A DNA stretch of 12,824 nt, taken from Clostridiales bacterium (GTDB taxonomy: Bacteria > Bacillota > Clostridia > Oscillospirales > Oscillospiraceae). Both the position numbers and the translations under genes were made by a program. Where the stretch lies: positions 642 through 13,465 of the forward strand of contig JAHZFC010000047.1 in NCBI GenBank assembly GCA_019421525.1. Direction: 5' to 3'. Positions 1-6,187 of the stretch are shown here, in pieces (positions within the stretch are counted from its first letter, which is position 1; each line of letters begins with the position of its first letter). The notes under the pieces were generated by a model that saw only the letters and a list, made by a program, of their open reading frames with translations, ran no database searches and was not told the origin of the DNA.

Positions 1-46
1 CAGTACGGTTACACTTTGATAACAAATTGCAACAAGGAGAGATTCA

Positions 47-1141
47 ATGAAGATCCGTATCGCCAGTATGATGCTGGCCTTCGGTCTGACCCTCTCCACG
101 GCGACGGTGGCATTTGCCAGCGGAGCCGGGGATGTCACCGGCATTTTGCAGGAGACCCAGGGGCAGACCGAGCAGACGGCGCAGTTCTACCTGGACGGTG
201 AGCCTCTCTATGACGTGGTGGCCAAGAGCATCGATGGTACGTACTATGTGACTCTGGCTTCCATGCTGCCGCTGATCGACAGCAGCGCCGTTGTGGAGGA
301 AAGCACCGGGGCGGCGTCCGTGACGGCCCAGGCCGTCGTGGTGGTGGGGACCGCGGAAGAACAGGACCCCAGCCAGAGCGGACAGCCGGACGCGCCGGAA
401 GAGCTCCAGGGCAGCGAGGGCCAGGCGGAGGATGATCTGCTGACCGCTCTTCACGCTCTGGGGACAGGGGCGAAGCTGCTGGCCAACCCCTTGGAGACCG
501 AGCTCCAGACTGACGCAGATGCCGAGGCGGAGCCCACGCCGGAAGCGGTGGTGGAAGTGGTGGATACCCTGACCATGACCGCAGCGGTGGGAGATCAGTA
601 TGTGGTGGCCAATGGCCGTTACCTCTATGTGGAGGACGGCGTCATCACGCTGGACGGCGCGGTGGCCGTGCCGGTGCGCGTGCTGGCCGAGGTCATGAAG
701 ATGACCACTGAGTATGATGCCCAGACCGGTCTGGTCCATCTCACCAGCAGCGAGGAGATCGGCTACTTGGAGGATGGAGACACCTACTATGACTCCGATT
801 CCCTCTACTGGCTGTCCCGCATCATCTATTGTGAGAGCGGCAACCAGGTGCTGGACGGCAAGATCGCCGTGGGCAACGTGGTGCTCAACCGGGTGAACGA
901 CAGCCGTTTCCCGGACACCATCTACGATGTCATCTTCCAGAAGAACCAGTTCAGCCCCGCCTCCAGCGGCTCCATCTACCGGGAGCCCAACGCGGAGAGC
1001 GTGATCGCGGCAAAGCTGGCTCTGGACGGCGCAGTGGTGCTGGAGGATGCCCTGTTCTTCAATCAGGCGGGCCTGGTGTGCTACGCCTCTAAGAACCGGC
1101 CATATATCACCACCATCGGCGGGCACGCCTTCTATGCGTGA
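47..1141 (+). CDS. Secreted cell wall hydrolase, SleB/CwlJ type, with copper-amine-oxidase-like N-terminal region
   Basis: A 364-residue exported protein likely to cut peptidoglycan. Residues 1-24 form a signal peptide: basic start, hydrophobic core and an AFA|SG cleavage site. Residues about 45-80 and 183-235 resemble the two halves of a copper-amine-oxidase N-terminal-like domain (FYLDGEPLYD, then VANGRYLYVEDG and PVRVLAEVM). An acidic, Gln/Pro-rich stretch separates them. Residues about 247-364 are the SleB-like catalytic domain: IIYCESGNQ carries the expected catalytic Glu (E263), followed by GKIAVGNVVLNRV, FSPASSG and a C-terminal GGHAFYA. In this family the domain acts as a lytic transglycosylase or amidase on spore cortex or vegetative wall; which applies here cannot be told. 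The start has AAGGAG at a good distance upstream. A strong terminator follows, so the gene ends its transcript. A role in germination is inference only. Confidence 0.88.
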   Translation: MKIRIASMMLAFGLTLSTATVAFASGAGDVTGILQETQGQTEQTAQFYLDGEPLYDVVAKSIDGTYYVTLASMLPLIDSSAVVEESTGAASVTAQAVVVVGTAEEQDPSQSGQPDAPEELQGSEGQAEDDLLTALHALGTGAKLLANPLETELQTDADAEAEPTPEAVVEVVDTLTMTAAVGDQYVVANGRYLYVEDGVITLDGAVAVPVRVLAEVMKMTTEYDAQTGLVHLTSSEEIGYLEDGDTYYDSDSLYWLSRIIYCESGNQVLDGKIAVGNVVLNRVNDSRFPDTIYDVIFQKNQFSPASSGSIYREPNAESVIAAKLALDGAVVLEDALFFNQAGLVCYASKNRPYITTIGGHAFYA

Positions 1142-1156
1142 ATCGAGCTGAGACAT

Positions 1157-1193
1157 ACCGGGGAGCGGAGATACTGCTCCCCGGTGCGTTTTT
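1157..1193 (+). terminator. Rho-independent terminator of the cell wall hydrolase gene
   Basis: A perfect 10-bp stem (ACCGGGGAGC, 1157-1166, with GCTCCCCGGT, 1176-1185) closes a 9-base loop. GCG and five T follow. It lies 16 bases after the hydrolase stop codon. Confidence 0.9.
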
Positions 1194-1265
1194 AGGCCCA
1201 TCTTGCCGTTGGGAAAGGGCGCTTGGCCGGGAAAGAAAAAGTCGGAAGAAAATTAAAATTTCCTG

Positions 1266-1293
1266 TTGACAAATCGATTTCTTTTGCTATAAT
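1266..1293 (+). promoter_or_regulatory. SigmaA-type promoter of tRNA-Gln
   Basis: A perfect -35 TTGACA (1266-1271) and a perfect -10 TATAAT (1288-1293) are 16 bases apart. The expected transcript start is near 1300, about 25 bases before the tRNA. Confidence 0.9.
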
Positions 1294-1324
1294 AATACCT
1301 GCGCCTGCAATAGCGGGCACATCT

Positions 1325-1398
1325 AGCGGATTAGTGTAATGGTAGCACACCAGACTCTGACTCTGTTCGTGAGGGTTCGAATCCTTCATCCGCTGCCA
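1325..1398 (+). tRNA. tRNA-Gln (anticodon CTG)
   Basis: The acceptor stem AGCGGAT (1325-1331) pairs perfectly with ATCCGCT (1388-1394). G73 and an encoded CCA follow (1395-1398). The D loop contains AATGGTAG. The anticodon loop is CTCTGAC with CTG at its centre. The T loop is TTCGAAT in a GAGGG/CCTTC stem. The outermost anticodon-stem pair (27-43) appears to be C-T, a minor oddity. The gene stands alone, with its own promoter and terminator. Confidence 0.93.
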
Positions 1399-1402
1399 GA
1401 GA

Positions 1403-1439
1403 AAAACCCTGAAACTTCAACGGTTTCAGGGTTTTCTTT
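1403..1439. terminator. Bidirectional rho-independent terminator after tRNA-Gln
   Basis: A 13-bp stem (AAAACCCTGAAAC, 1403-1415, with GTTTCAGGGTTTT, 1423-1435) has a 7-base loop. On the plus strand TTTTCTTT follows. Read on the minus strand the stem is followed by TTTTTCTC, so it can also stop transcripts from the methyltransferase that ends at 1563. Nothing gene-like was seen between 1440 and 1562. Confidence 0.88.
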
Positions 1440-1562
1440 ATGCTCATTTAGACTTGTTTCCTCTTAATGTTCCCTTTACAATAGGGAAATAGGCTATTGG
1501 ATCGCCTCGATACTGGCCGCGCTGTCCCACTTTGTATGCTCAGATATATGGATATGGAGCCT

Positions 1563-2330
1563 CTACAGCCGCCTGGCGATGACGAGGTAGCGGTGGGTGC
1601 GGCCCTCCACATATCCGTCTTGCTCCACCAGCTCCTGGGCCTTATACAGCTGGGGCAGGCAGGATTCCACCGAGAAACTGGGAAATTCCCACGGGATGAC
1701 CCGGGCGAACCAAACCAGGGCGCCCACATCGTAAAATCGAATGGGACGGGATACCTCCTGGCTACGCAGCACCTCGAAGCCGGCCTGCTCCAGCTGGTCG
1801 GTGACAGAGGCCAGGGTGAAGTCAGGATAGGGCGGGGGCGTGCCGGGAAGCAGCAGCTCCACCAGCTCCCGGTCGTTTTGCCAGCCCACCTGCTGGGTGA
1901 GGAACAGCCCGCCGGGCCGCAGCACCCGGGCCAACTCAGCGGCTAGAAAGCTGCCGTGGCGGTCTGTGACCATATCGAAGGCCCGGTCGTGGAAGGGCAG
2001 AGGGCCATCTGCCTGGACCACCTGGAAGTGGATCCCTAAGGAGGGCAGCCGCTGTTGGCAGAGCTCGGCGTTGGGGAGATAGCCCTCAGTGGCCCAGGTG
2101 TTTTCGTAGGGGTGGCCCAAAGACAGGAGAAATTCTCCCCCGCCGGTGTCCAGGTCTAGCAGTCTGTGCTCTGGTCGGAGATGATCTCGGATGATGGCCC
2201 GGAAGTCCCAGGGGAGGGGCTCCGGCTCCACACAGCGACCGTCCAGGCGGGAGAAGTCCCAGCCCCGGATGTGGGCGGCCGCTTCCTCCGCCAGCCACTG
2301 CCGCTTTGATAGGATAGGATCTGCGCGCAT
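1563..2330 (-). CDS. Class I SAM-dependent methyltransferase, substrate unknown
   Basis: A 255-residue cytoplasmic protein with a Rossmann-fold methyltransferase core. Motif I is LLDLDTGGGEF (residues 57-67), the SAM-binding glycine loop; the usual Gly after LDL is Asp here. The acidic and post-I region runs through QADGPLPFHDRAFDMV (106-121). ARVLRPGGLFLTQQVG (134-149) is the typical post-motif strand. The N-terminal 50 residues are charged and the C-terminal third has no motif I recognise. The start is set at 2330 because AGGAGG (2341-2346 on the plus strand) sits 10 bases upstream on the coding strand. The frame stays open 25 codons further upstream but without a better ribosome site. Single-gene unit; small molecule, RNA or protein substrate cannot be decided. 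Confidence 0.85.
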   Translation of the reverse strand: MRADPILSKRQWLAEEAAAHIRGWDFSRLDGRCVEPEPLPWDFRAIIRDHLRPEHRLLDLDTGGGEFLLSLGHPYENTWATEGYLPNAELCQQRLPSLGIHFQVVQADGPLPFHDRAFDMVTDRHGSFLAAELARVLRPGGLFLTQQVGWQNDRELVELLLPGTPPPYPDFTLASVTDQLEQAGFEVLRSQEVSRPIRFYDVGALVWFARVIPWEFPSFSVESCLPQLYKAQELVEQDGYVEGRTHRYLVIARRL

Positions 2331-2372
2331 GATATCCTGACCTCCTGATTGGTATTTGAAACAGTATAGCAC

Positions 2373-2405
2373 AGCTGCTGTTCTCGCTGCAAGCGGCCCT
2401 GTCAA
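2373..2405 (-). promoter_or_regulatory. Possible promoter of the methyltransferase gene
   Basis: On the minus strand there is an extended -10, TGCTATACT, with the hexamer TATACT at 2373-2378. A perfect TTGACA lies at 2400-2405, but the spacing is 21 bases rather than 17, so the -10 extension may do most of the work. The -35 overlaps the loop of a GC-rich hairpin (2392-2417). Confidence 0.45.
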
Positions 2406-2490
2406 GGGGGGGCCGCTCTCGCTTCTTTAGCGGGTGTGGACAGCGGAAATGGTCTCATTACGCGGCGACAAAAGCTCCCGTTTTCCCCTC

Positions 2491-2520
2491 GTATATTCTC
2501 CCGGACCGGAGGACAAACTG
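2491..2520 (+). promoter_or_regulatory. Candidate sigmaF/sigmaG-type promoter of sigG
   Basis: GTATA (2491-2495) fits the sigmaF -35 consensus GYWTA. It is followed 15 bases later by GGACAAACTG (2511-2520), which matches 8 of 10 positions of the Bacillus sigmaF -10 consensus GGHRANAHTW. No convincing sigmaA promoter was seen in the 147 bases before sigG. The predicted transcript would begin about 25 bases before the GTG start. In Bacillus sigG is transcribed by sigmaF and by itself, which fits, but the consensus match alone is modest evidence. Confidence 0.42.
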
Positions 2521-2552
2521 CCTTTGTAATCTAAGGCAGGGGGGATGCGCCC

Positions 2553-3323
2553 GTGCAGGGAAAGGTAGAGATCTGCGGGGTGAACACCTCGAAGTTGAAG
2601 GTGCTGAAAAACGAGGAGACCATGGAGCTGTTGCGCCGTACCAAGGCCGGCGACCGGGAAGCCAGAGGGGAGCGGATGTCGGGAAACCTGCGCCTGGTGC
2701 TGTCTGTGATCCAGAAGTTCGCCGGCCGCGGGGAGAATGTGGACGATCTGTTCCAGGTGGGATGCATCGGGTTGATCAAGGCGGTGGACAACTTCAACAT
2801 CGACCTGGATGTGCGCTTCTCCACCTATGGTGTGCCCATGATCGTGGGAGAGATCCGCCGCTATCTCCGGGACAACAGCGCCCTGCGGGTATCACGGTCC
2901 ATGCGGGACACAGCCTACAAGGTGCTCCAGGCCAAGGAGCAATATATGTCGGAGCACCAGCGGGAGCCCTCCATCGACGAGATCGCCAAGATCCTGGGCC
3001 TGCGCCGGGAAGAGGTGGTGACCGCCCTGGACGCCATCATGGATCCGGTGTCCCTGTTCGACCCGGTGTACTCCGACGGCGGGGACGCGCTGTGCGTCAT
3101 GGACCAGGTGCGGGACGCCAAGAACACCGATGACAGCTGGCTGGAGCGCATCGCCCTGAAGGAGGCCATCTCCCACCTGGGCGAGCGGGAGCGGAAGATC
3201 CTTGCCATGCGCTTTTTCCAGGGCAAGACCCAGATGGAGGTGTCCGCCGAGGTGGGCATCTCCCAGGCCCAGGTGTCCCGCCTGGAAAAGAACGCCATCA
3301 ACCAGATCCGAAAAGACCTGTGA
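2553..3323 (+). CDS. sigG: RNA polymerase sporulation sigma factor SigG (sigma-G)
   Basis: A 256-residue sigma-70-family factor that drives late forespore gene expression. The N-terminus GKVEICGVNTSKL (3-15) is the signature that separates SigG from SigF. Region 2 covers about 44-107, with NLRLVLSVIQKF, DDLFQVGCIGLIKAVDNF and RFSTYGVPMIVGEIRRYLRD. Region 3 is about 112-180, ending in DPVSLFDPVYSDGGD. Region 4 is about 205-250, with the helix-turn-helix GKTQMEVSAEVGISQAQVSR. Length matches Bacillus SigG (about 260). The start is GTG: AGGGGGG lies 8 bases upstream, and the nearby ATG at 2545 is out of frame. Unlike Bacillus it does not follow sigE; spoIIGA-sigE starts at 10374. ylmC follows it, a conserved neighbour. 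In the family, activity is restrained by anti-sigma factors such as Gin and SpoIIAB; none is encoded here. Confidence 0.95.
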   Translation: MQGKVEICGVNTSKLKVLKNEETMELLRRTKAGDREARGERMSGNLRLVLSVIQKFAGRGENVDDLFQVGCIGLIKAVDNFNIDLDVRFSTYGVPMIVGEIRRYLRDNSALRVSRSMRDTAYKVLQAKEQYMSEHQREPSIDEIAKILGLRREEVVTALDAIMDPVSLFDPVYSDGGDALCVMDQVRDAKNTDDSWLERIALKEAISHLGERERKILAMRFFQGKTQMEVSAEVGISQAQVSRLEKNAINQIRKDL

Positions 3324-3326
3324 CAA

Positions 3327-3357
3327 AGGCCCGGGCGCCCGCTGGACGCCCGGGCCT
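3327..3357 (+). other. GC-rich hairpin after sigG, without a T tract
   Basis: An 11-bp perfect stem (AGGCCCGGGCG, 3327-3337, with CGCCCGGGCCT, 3347-3357) starts 4 bases after the sigG stop. GAGAGCATC follows rather than a T run, so it is not a standard terminator. It may protect the sigG mRNA 3' end or attenuate read-through into ylmC. Confidence 0.6.
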
Positions 3358-3457
3358 GAGAGCATCAAAAGAGGAAGAGCCATTTCCACAAAAGGGATTG
3401 TGGCCTGCGGACGCAAACTGCGCAGGGCGTTATCGACAAGCTGAGGCAGGAGGAAAG

Positions 3458-3502
3458 ATGCCGTGGCCGCATAGGACGGGCCGTCCCGCTCATACGCTCT
3501 AA
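3458..3502 (+). CDS. Possible 14-residue micro-ORF between sigG and ylmC
   Basis: ATG at 3458 is preceded by AGGAGG (3448-3453) with a 4-base spacer. It opens a frame of 14 codons ending in TAA (3500-3502). The predicted peptide MPWPHRTGRPAHTL is basic and Pro/His-rich and resembles nothing I know. The ribosome site is as strong as those of the real genes nearby, though the spacing is short. It could be a leader peptide for ylmC, 33 bases downstream, or chance. No conservation information is available. Confidence 0.22.
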   Translation: MPWPHRTGRPAHTL

Positions 3503-3535
3503 AGATGACAGCACGGAAAGGAGCGGTGGAGCGGT

Positions 3536-3796
3536 ATGAAGTGTACCCTGGCAGAGCTGCGCTATAAAGAGGTCATCGACATCGCGGACGGCAGCCGGTA
3601 CGGCTTTGTGGGAGATGTGGAGCTGGATATGGACAGCGGGGCGGTCAAGGCCATCGTCATCCCGGGCCGCCTGCGGTGGTTCGGGCTGCTGGGCAGGGAA
3701 GAGGACCTGGTGTTCCCCTGGTCGTCGGTGAAGCGCTTCGGGGAGGACATCATTTTGGTAGAAGGGGGAGAGCGCCGGAGAGAGAAAAAGAGATAA
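3536..3796 (+). CDS. ylmC: YlmC/YmxH family PRC-barrel protein
   Basis: An 86-residue protein with a PRC-barrel-like fold. It opens with TLAELRYKEVIDIADGSRYG, then DVELDMDSGAVKAIVIPG and REEDLVFPWSSVKRFGEDIILV, ending in a highly basic tail (ERRREKKR). This is the pattern and length of the YlmC/YmxH family, which lies next to sigG in many Firmicutes and is linked to sporulation, though its biochemical role is unknown. Its position downstream of sigG on the same strand supports the call. A GGAGCGG-type ribosome site precedes the ATG. The gap to sigG is 212 bases and holds a hairpin and a possible micro-ORF, so co-transcription is plausible but not shown. Confidence 0.85.
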   Translation: MKCTLAELRYKEVIDIADGSRYGFVGDVELDMDSGAVKAIVIPGRLRWFGLLGREEDLVFPWSSVKRFGEDIILVEGGERRREKKR

Positions 3797-3900
3797 CAAC
3801 CTATCAGCTGTGACTGACGATCGTTATACTGTTTCCAATTCCCATATTAGCCAGCTAAAATAAAGATATCAAAAGCAAATCTATGGGGGAGAGCTGTCAT

Positions 3901-4782
3901 ATGAAACGAAATGTGACAATTGCGGTGATTGCCAATCTCATTTTTGGTATCATGCCGGTGTACTGGAAATTCCTTGCGGGGGTATCCAATATGTATGTTT
4001 TGGGACACCGTATGGTATGGTCCATTGTGTTTACGATCGGATTTGCGGCCATTGAGCATAAGCTGGGGCTGCTCAAGGCGGCGTTCCGAAACAAGCGTGC
4101 TCTCCTGATTTCCTTTTTGTCTGGGATTACCATTGTGGGGAACTGGTATCTGTATACTTGGGCGGTCAACTCCGATATGGTGGCGGACACCAGTTTGGCC
4201 TATTACATCAGCCCGCTCATTGTTTTCCTGTTCGGTATCACGATTTTTCGAGAGAGTTTTACAAAATGGGACATCGCAGCAGTGTGCTTTGCCCTTGCGG
4301 GCATCGTGATGTATACGGTGAGTATGGGGGCTTTCCCCTGGGTAGCCGTTGGGTTGGCAGTGACATTCTCGCTCAACGGGGCTCTGAAGAAACTGGCCGG
4401 GCTGGATTCAGCCGTTGCGCTGACCGTGGAGATGACCCTGCTGCTTCCTGTCTCGATCATCTATCTGGCCGTATCCAGCTTTGGCCCTTCGGGTCATCTG
4501 AATGGGATCCAGTGGTGGGAGGTGCTGCTGCTCATCGGGACGGGGTTTGCATCTTCTTTTCCTCTGTGGCTATACGGAAAAGGCATCAATGACCTGCCGC
4601 TGACGCTGGTGGGAATTCTTCAGTACATTTGGCCGACCACCTCACTGCTTATGAGCATTTTCGTGTTTAGAGAAGAAGTGTCGTTTGTTAAGCTGGGGTG
4701 CTTTGCCCTGATTTGGATAGGACTGCTGATCTTCACGATCGGAAAGACCAGAAAGGATACAAGACAGCTCAAACTGAGATAA
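3901..4782 (+). CDS. rarD: RarD-like EamA/DMT-superfamily permease
   Basis: A 293-residue integral membrane protein with about ten hydrophobic segments in two EamA repeats. RarD-type landmarks include NLIFGIMPVYWKFL near the N-terminus, NWYLYTWAVNSDMVADTSLAY, YYISPLIVFLFG, and LQYIWPTTSLLMSIFVFREE in the second repeat. The RarD group takes its name from a chloramphenicol-sensitivity phenotype, but its natural substrate is not established. The start is placed at 3901 because GGGGGAGAG lies 7 bases upstream; an in-frame ATG at 3883 would add six residues but lacks such a site. The gene is visibly richer in A+T than its neighbours (a hand count of 3961-4020 gives 27 G+C in 60), suggesting separate origin. 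It converges on the amidohydrolase gene. Confidence 0.85.
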   Translation: MKRNVTIAVIANLIFGIMPVYWKFLAGVSNMYVLGHRMVWSIVFTIGFAAIEHKLGLLKAAFRNKRALLISFLSGITIVGNWYLYTWAVNSDMVADTSLAYYISPLIVFLFGITIFRESFTKWDIAAVCFALAGIVMYTVSMGAFPWVAVGLAVTFSLNGALKKLAGLDSAVALTVEMTLLLPVSIIYLAVSSFGPSGHLNGIQWWEVLLLIGTGFASSFPLWLYGKGINDLPLTLVGILQYIWPTTSLLMSIFVFREEVSFVKLGCFALIWIGLLIFTIGKTRKDTRQLKLR

Positions 4783-4784
4783 AG

Positions 4785-4817
4785 TCAGCCCATGCGGAGC
4801 ATTCCCGCATGGGCTGA
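4785..4817. terminator. Shared hairpin terminator between the convergent rarD and amidohydrolase genes
   Basis: A 13-bp perfect stem (TCAGCCCATGCGG, 4785-4797, with its complement at 4805-4817) has a 7-base loop and begins 2 bases after the rarD stop. The T content afterwards is weak on both strands (TTCT on plus, CTTTAT on minus), but stem strength and position between convergent genes support a bidirectional terminator. Confidence 0.72.
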
Positions 4818-4876
4818 TTCTGATGGATAAGCGCTTGAAGTGGTGCAGGACAAGTCGATTCCGTATTTTGGACGAT

Positions 4877-6022
4877 TCAATCGACGACCGTTTGACCGTT
4901 GACTACCACGGCCAGCACATGGGTATCGCTGACCATGGGGTCGCCGTCGCAGAGGACCACGTCGCCGTCCTTGCCCGCCTCCAGAGAGCCCACCCGGCCG
5001 GCCACGCCCAGGTGACGGGCGGGGTTGATGGTGATGGCCTGGAGGGCCTGGAAGGGGTCCATCCCCGCCTTGACCGCCAGACCGGCGCACAGAGGCAGGT
5101 ACTGCTGGGGGATGACGGGGGCGTCGGTGATGATGCTCACCTGGCAGCCCGCCCGGGCCAGCACGCCGGGGGTGTCGAAGGTCTTGTTCACAAGCTCGAT
5201 CTTGCTGGCGTTGGTGAGGGTGGGGCCCACCGCCACAGGGAAGCCGGACCGGGCCACGATATCCGGGATGAGATGCCCCTCGGTGCAGTGCTCCAGGGTC
5301 ATCTTCACGCCGAACTCCTTGGCGATGCGGATGGCGGTGCAGATGTCGTCCGCCCGGTGGGCGTGGGCTTTCAGGGGCATCTCGCCCTTCAGCACCGGGA
5401 TCAGTGCCTCCAGCTTCATGTCAAAGGCGGGGCGCTTCAGGGGATCGTCCCCGGCGGCCTCCTTCCGCACCATGTAGTCCCGGGCCTTGAAGAGCATCTC
5501 CCGGAGCTTGGCGGCGGTGGTCATCCGGGCGGAGTCCCCCTTGTCCCGGTAACAGCGTTTGGGGTTCTCCCCAAAGGCGCACTTCATGGCCACCTCCGCC
5601 TTGAGGACCATGTCGTCCACACAGTTTCCCCAGGTCTTGACGGCCATGAAGGTGCCCCCCAGCACATTGGCGCTGCCGGGGCCGGCCCCCACGGTGGTGA
5701 CGCCCCCGGCCAGGGCCATGGGGATGGCCTTGTCCTGGGGGTTGAAGCTGTCGATGCCCCGCAGCTGGGCGGCCACCATGTCCCCCATCTCGTTGTAGTC
5801 CTGGCCCTCAAAGCCCATGCCGTAGTTGTCCAGCCCCAGGTGGCTGTGGGCGTCCACGAAGCCGGGGTAGACCCGCTTGCCGGCGGCGTCGATGACCTCC
5901 TCCCCAGGGGCGGGGGAGAGGTGGGGGGCGATGGCGGCGATGACGCCGTTTTGGATGGACACGTCCCCCTGCCAGGGCTCGGGGTGGACCGCGTCAAAGA
6001 TGAGTCCGTTTTGGATGAGCAT
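4877..6022 (-). CDS. Amidohydrolase-superfamily metal-dependent hydrolase (imidazolonepropionase-like)
   Basis: A 381-residue cytoplasmic enzyme with the composite domain and TIM barrel of the amidohydrolase superfamily. MLIQNGLIFDA opens the N-terminal beta-sandwich. YPGFVDAHSHLGLDN carries the HxH metal ligands H59 and H61. KAHAHRADD (218-226) and EHCTEGH (244-250) supply further histidines. ITDAPVIP (298-305) carries the conserved barrel Asp (D300). The C-terminus closes the sandwich with AGRVGSLEAGKDGDVVLCDGDP-type residues (341-362). It resembles imidazolonepropionase-like and dihydroorotase-like enzymes, but no neighbouring gene points to a substrate. The start at 6022 is chosen because AGGAGG (6031-6036, minus strand) is 8 bases upstream. 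The frame stays open further upstream, but that extension runs antisense through the rarA region and is not protein-like. Confidence 0.88.
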   Translation of the reverse strand: MLIQNGLIFDAVHPEPWQGDVSIQNGVIAAIAPHLSPAPGEEVIDAAGKRVYPGFVDAHSHLGLDNYGMGFEGQDYNEMGDMVAAQLRGIDSFNPQDKAIPMALAGGVTTVGAGPGSANVLGGTFMAVKTWGNCVDDMVLKAEVAMKCAFGENPKRCYRDKGDSARMTTAAKLREMLFKARDYMVRKEAAGDDPLKRPAFDMKLEALIPVLKGEMPLKAHAHRADDICTAIRIAKEFGVKMTLEHCTEGHLIPDIVARSGFPVAVGPTLTNASKIELVNKTFDTPGVLARAGCQVSIITDAPVIPQQYLPLCAGLAVKAGMDPFQALQAITINPARHLGVAGRVGSLEAGKDGDVVLCDGDPMVSDTHVLAVVVNGQTVVD

Positions 6023-6053
6023 GTCAGGTCCCTCCTGTAGAGTGTTTGTCGAT

Positions 6054-6059
6054 ATTATA
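6054..6059 (-). promoter_or_regulatory. Candidate -10 element of the amidohydrolase promoter
   Basis: A perfect TATAAT lies on the minus strand about 32 bases before the ATG. No clear -35 is seen at the expected distance, so the assignment is tentative. Confidence 0.45.
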
Positions 6060-6114
6060 CGACAGATCTCGGGAAAAGGGAAGGGGGCCTTGACTTGCGC
6101 CGGGGGGAGGACTG

Positions 6115-6123
6115 TGGTAAAAT
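6115..6123 (+). promoter_or_regulatory. Candidate extended -10 promoter of the rarA operon
   Basis: TGGTAAAAT is an extended -10 (TG, one base, TAAAAT). A TTGACT at 6090-6095 is 22 bases away, too far for a normal -35. It is the best promoter candidate ahead of the rarA-DUF951-hisC-radical SAM run. Confidence 0.45.
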
Positions 6124-6187
6124 ACCTTTTATCTGATCGATGTATCCGGGGCCGCCCTGCGGCCCCGGTGTGAGGAGGTGTCTGCCT

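Noticed and set aside
44..1201. Long minus-strand open frame opposite the cell wall hydrolase
   Set aside because: It is a shadow of a GC-rich gene: composition dominated by His, Gly and Arg, no domain, and it runs through the terminator. The plus-strand frame has a signal peptide, a SleB domain and a ribosome site.
1450..1560. Small RNA or gene between the tRNA-Gln terminator and the methyltransferase
   Set aside because: Only a 5-bp TTCCC/GGGAA hairpin was seen, with no promoter, T tract or open frame with a ribosome site.
3327..3357. Rho-independent terminator after sigG
   Set aside because: The stem is strong but no T tract follows, so it was listed as a hairpin only.
4823..6040. Plus-strand 405-codon open frame opposite the amidohydrolase
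   Set aside because: The translation is Gly/His/Val-rich without motifs, and the minus-strand frame has complete amidohydrolase motifs and AGGAGG at the start.
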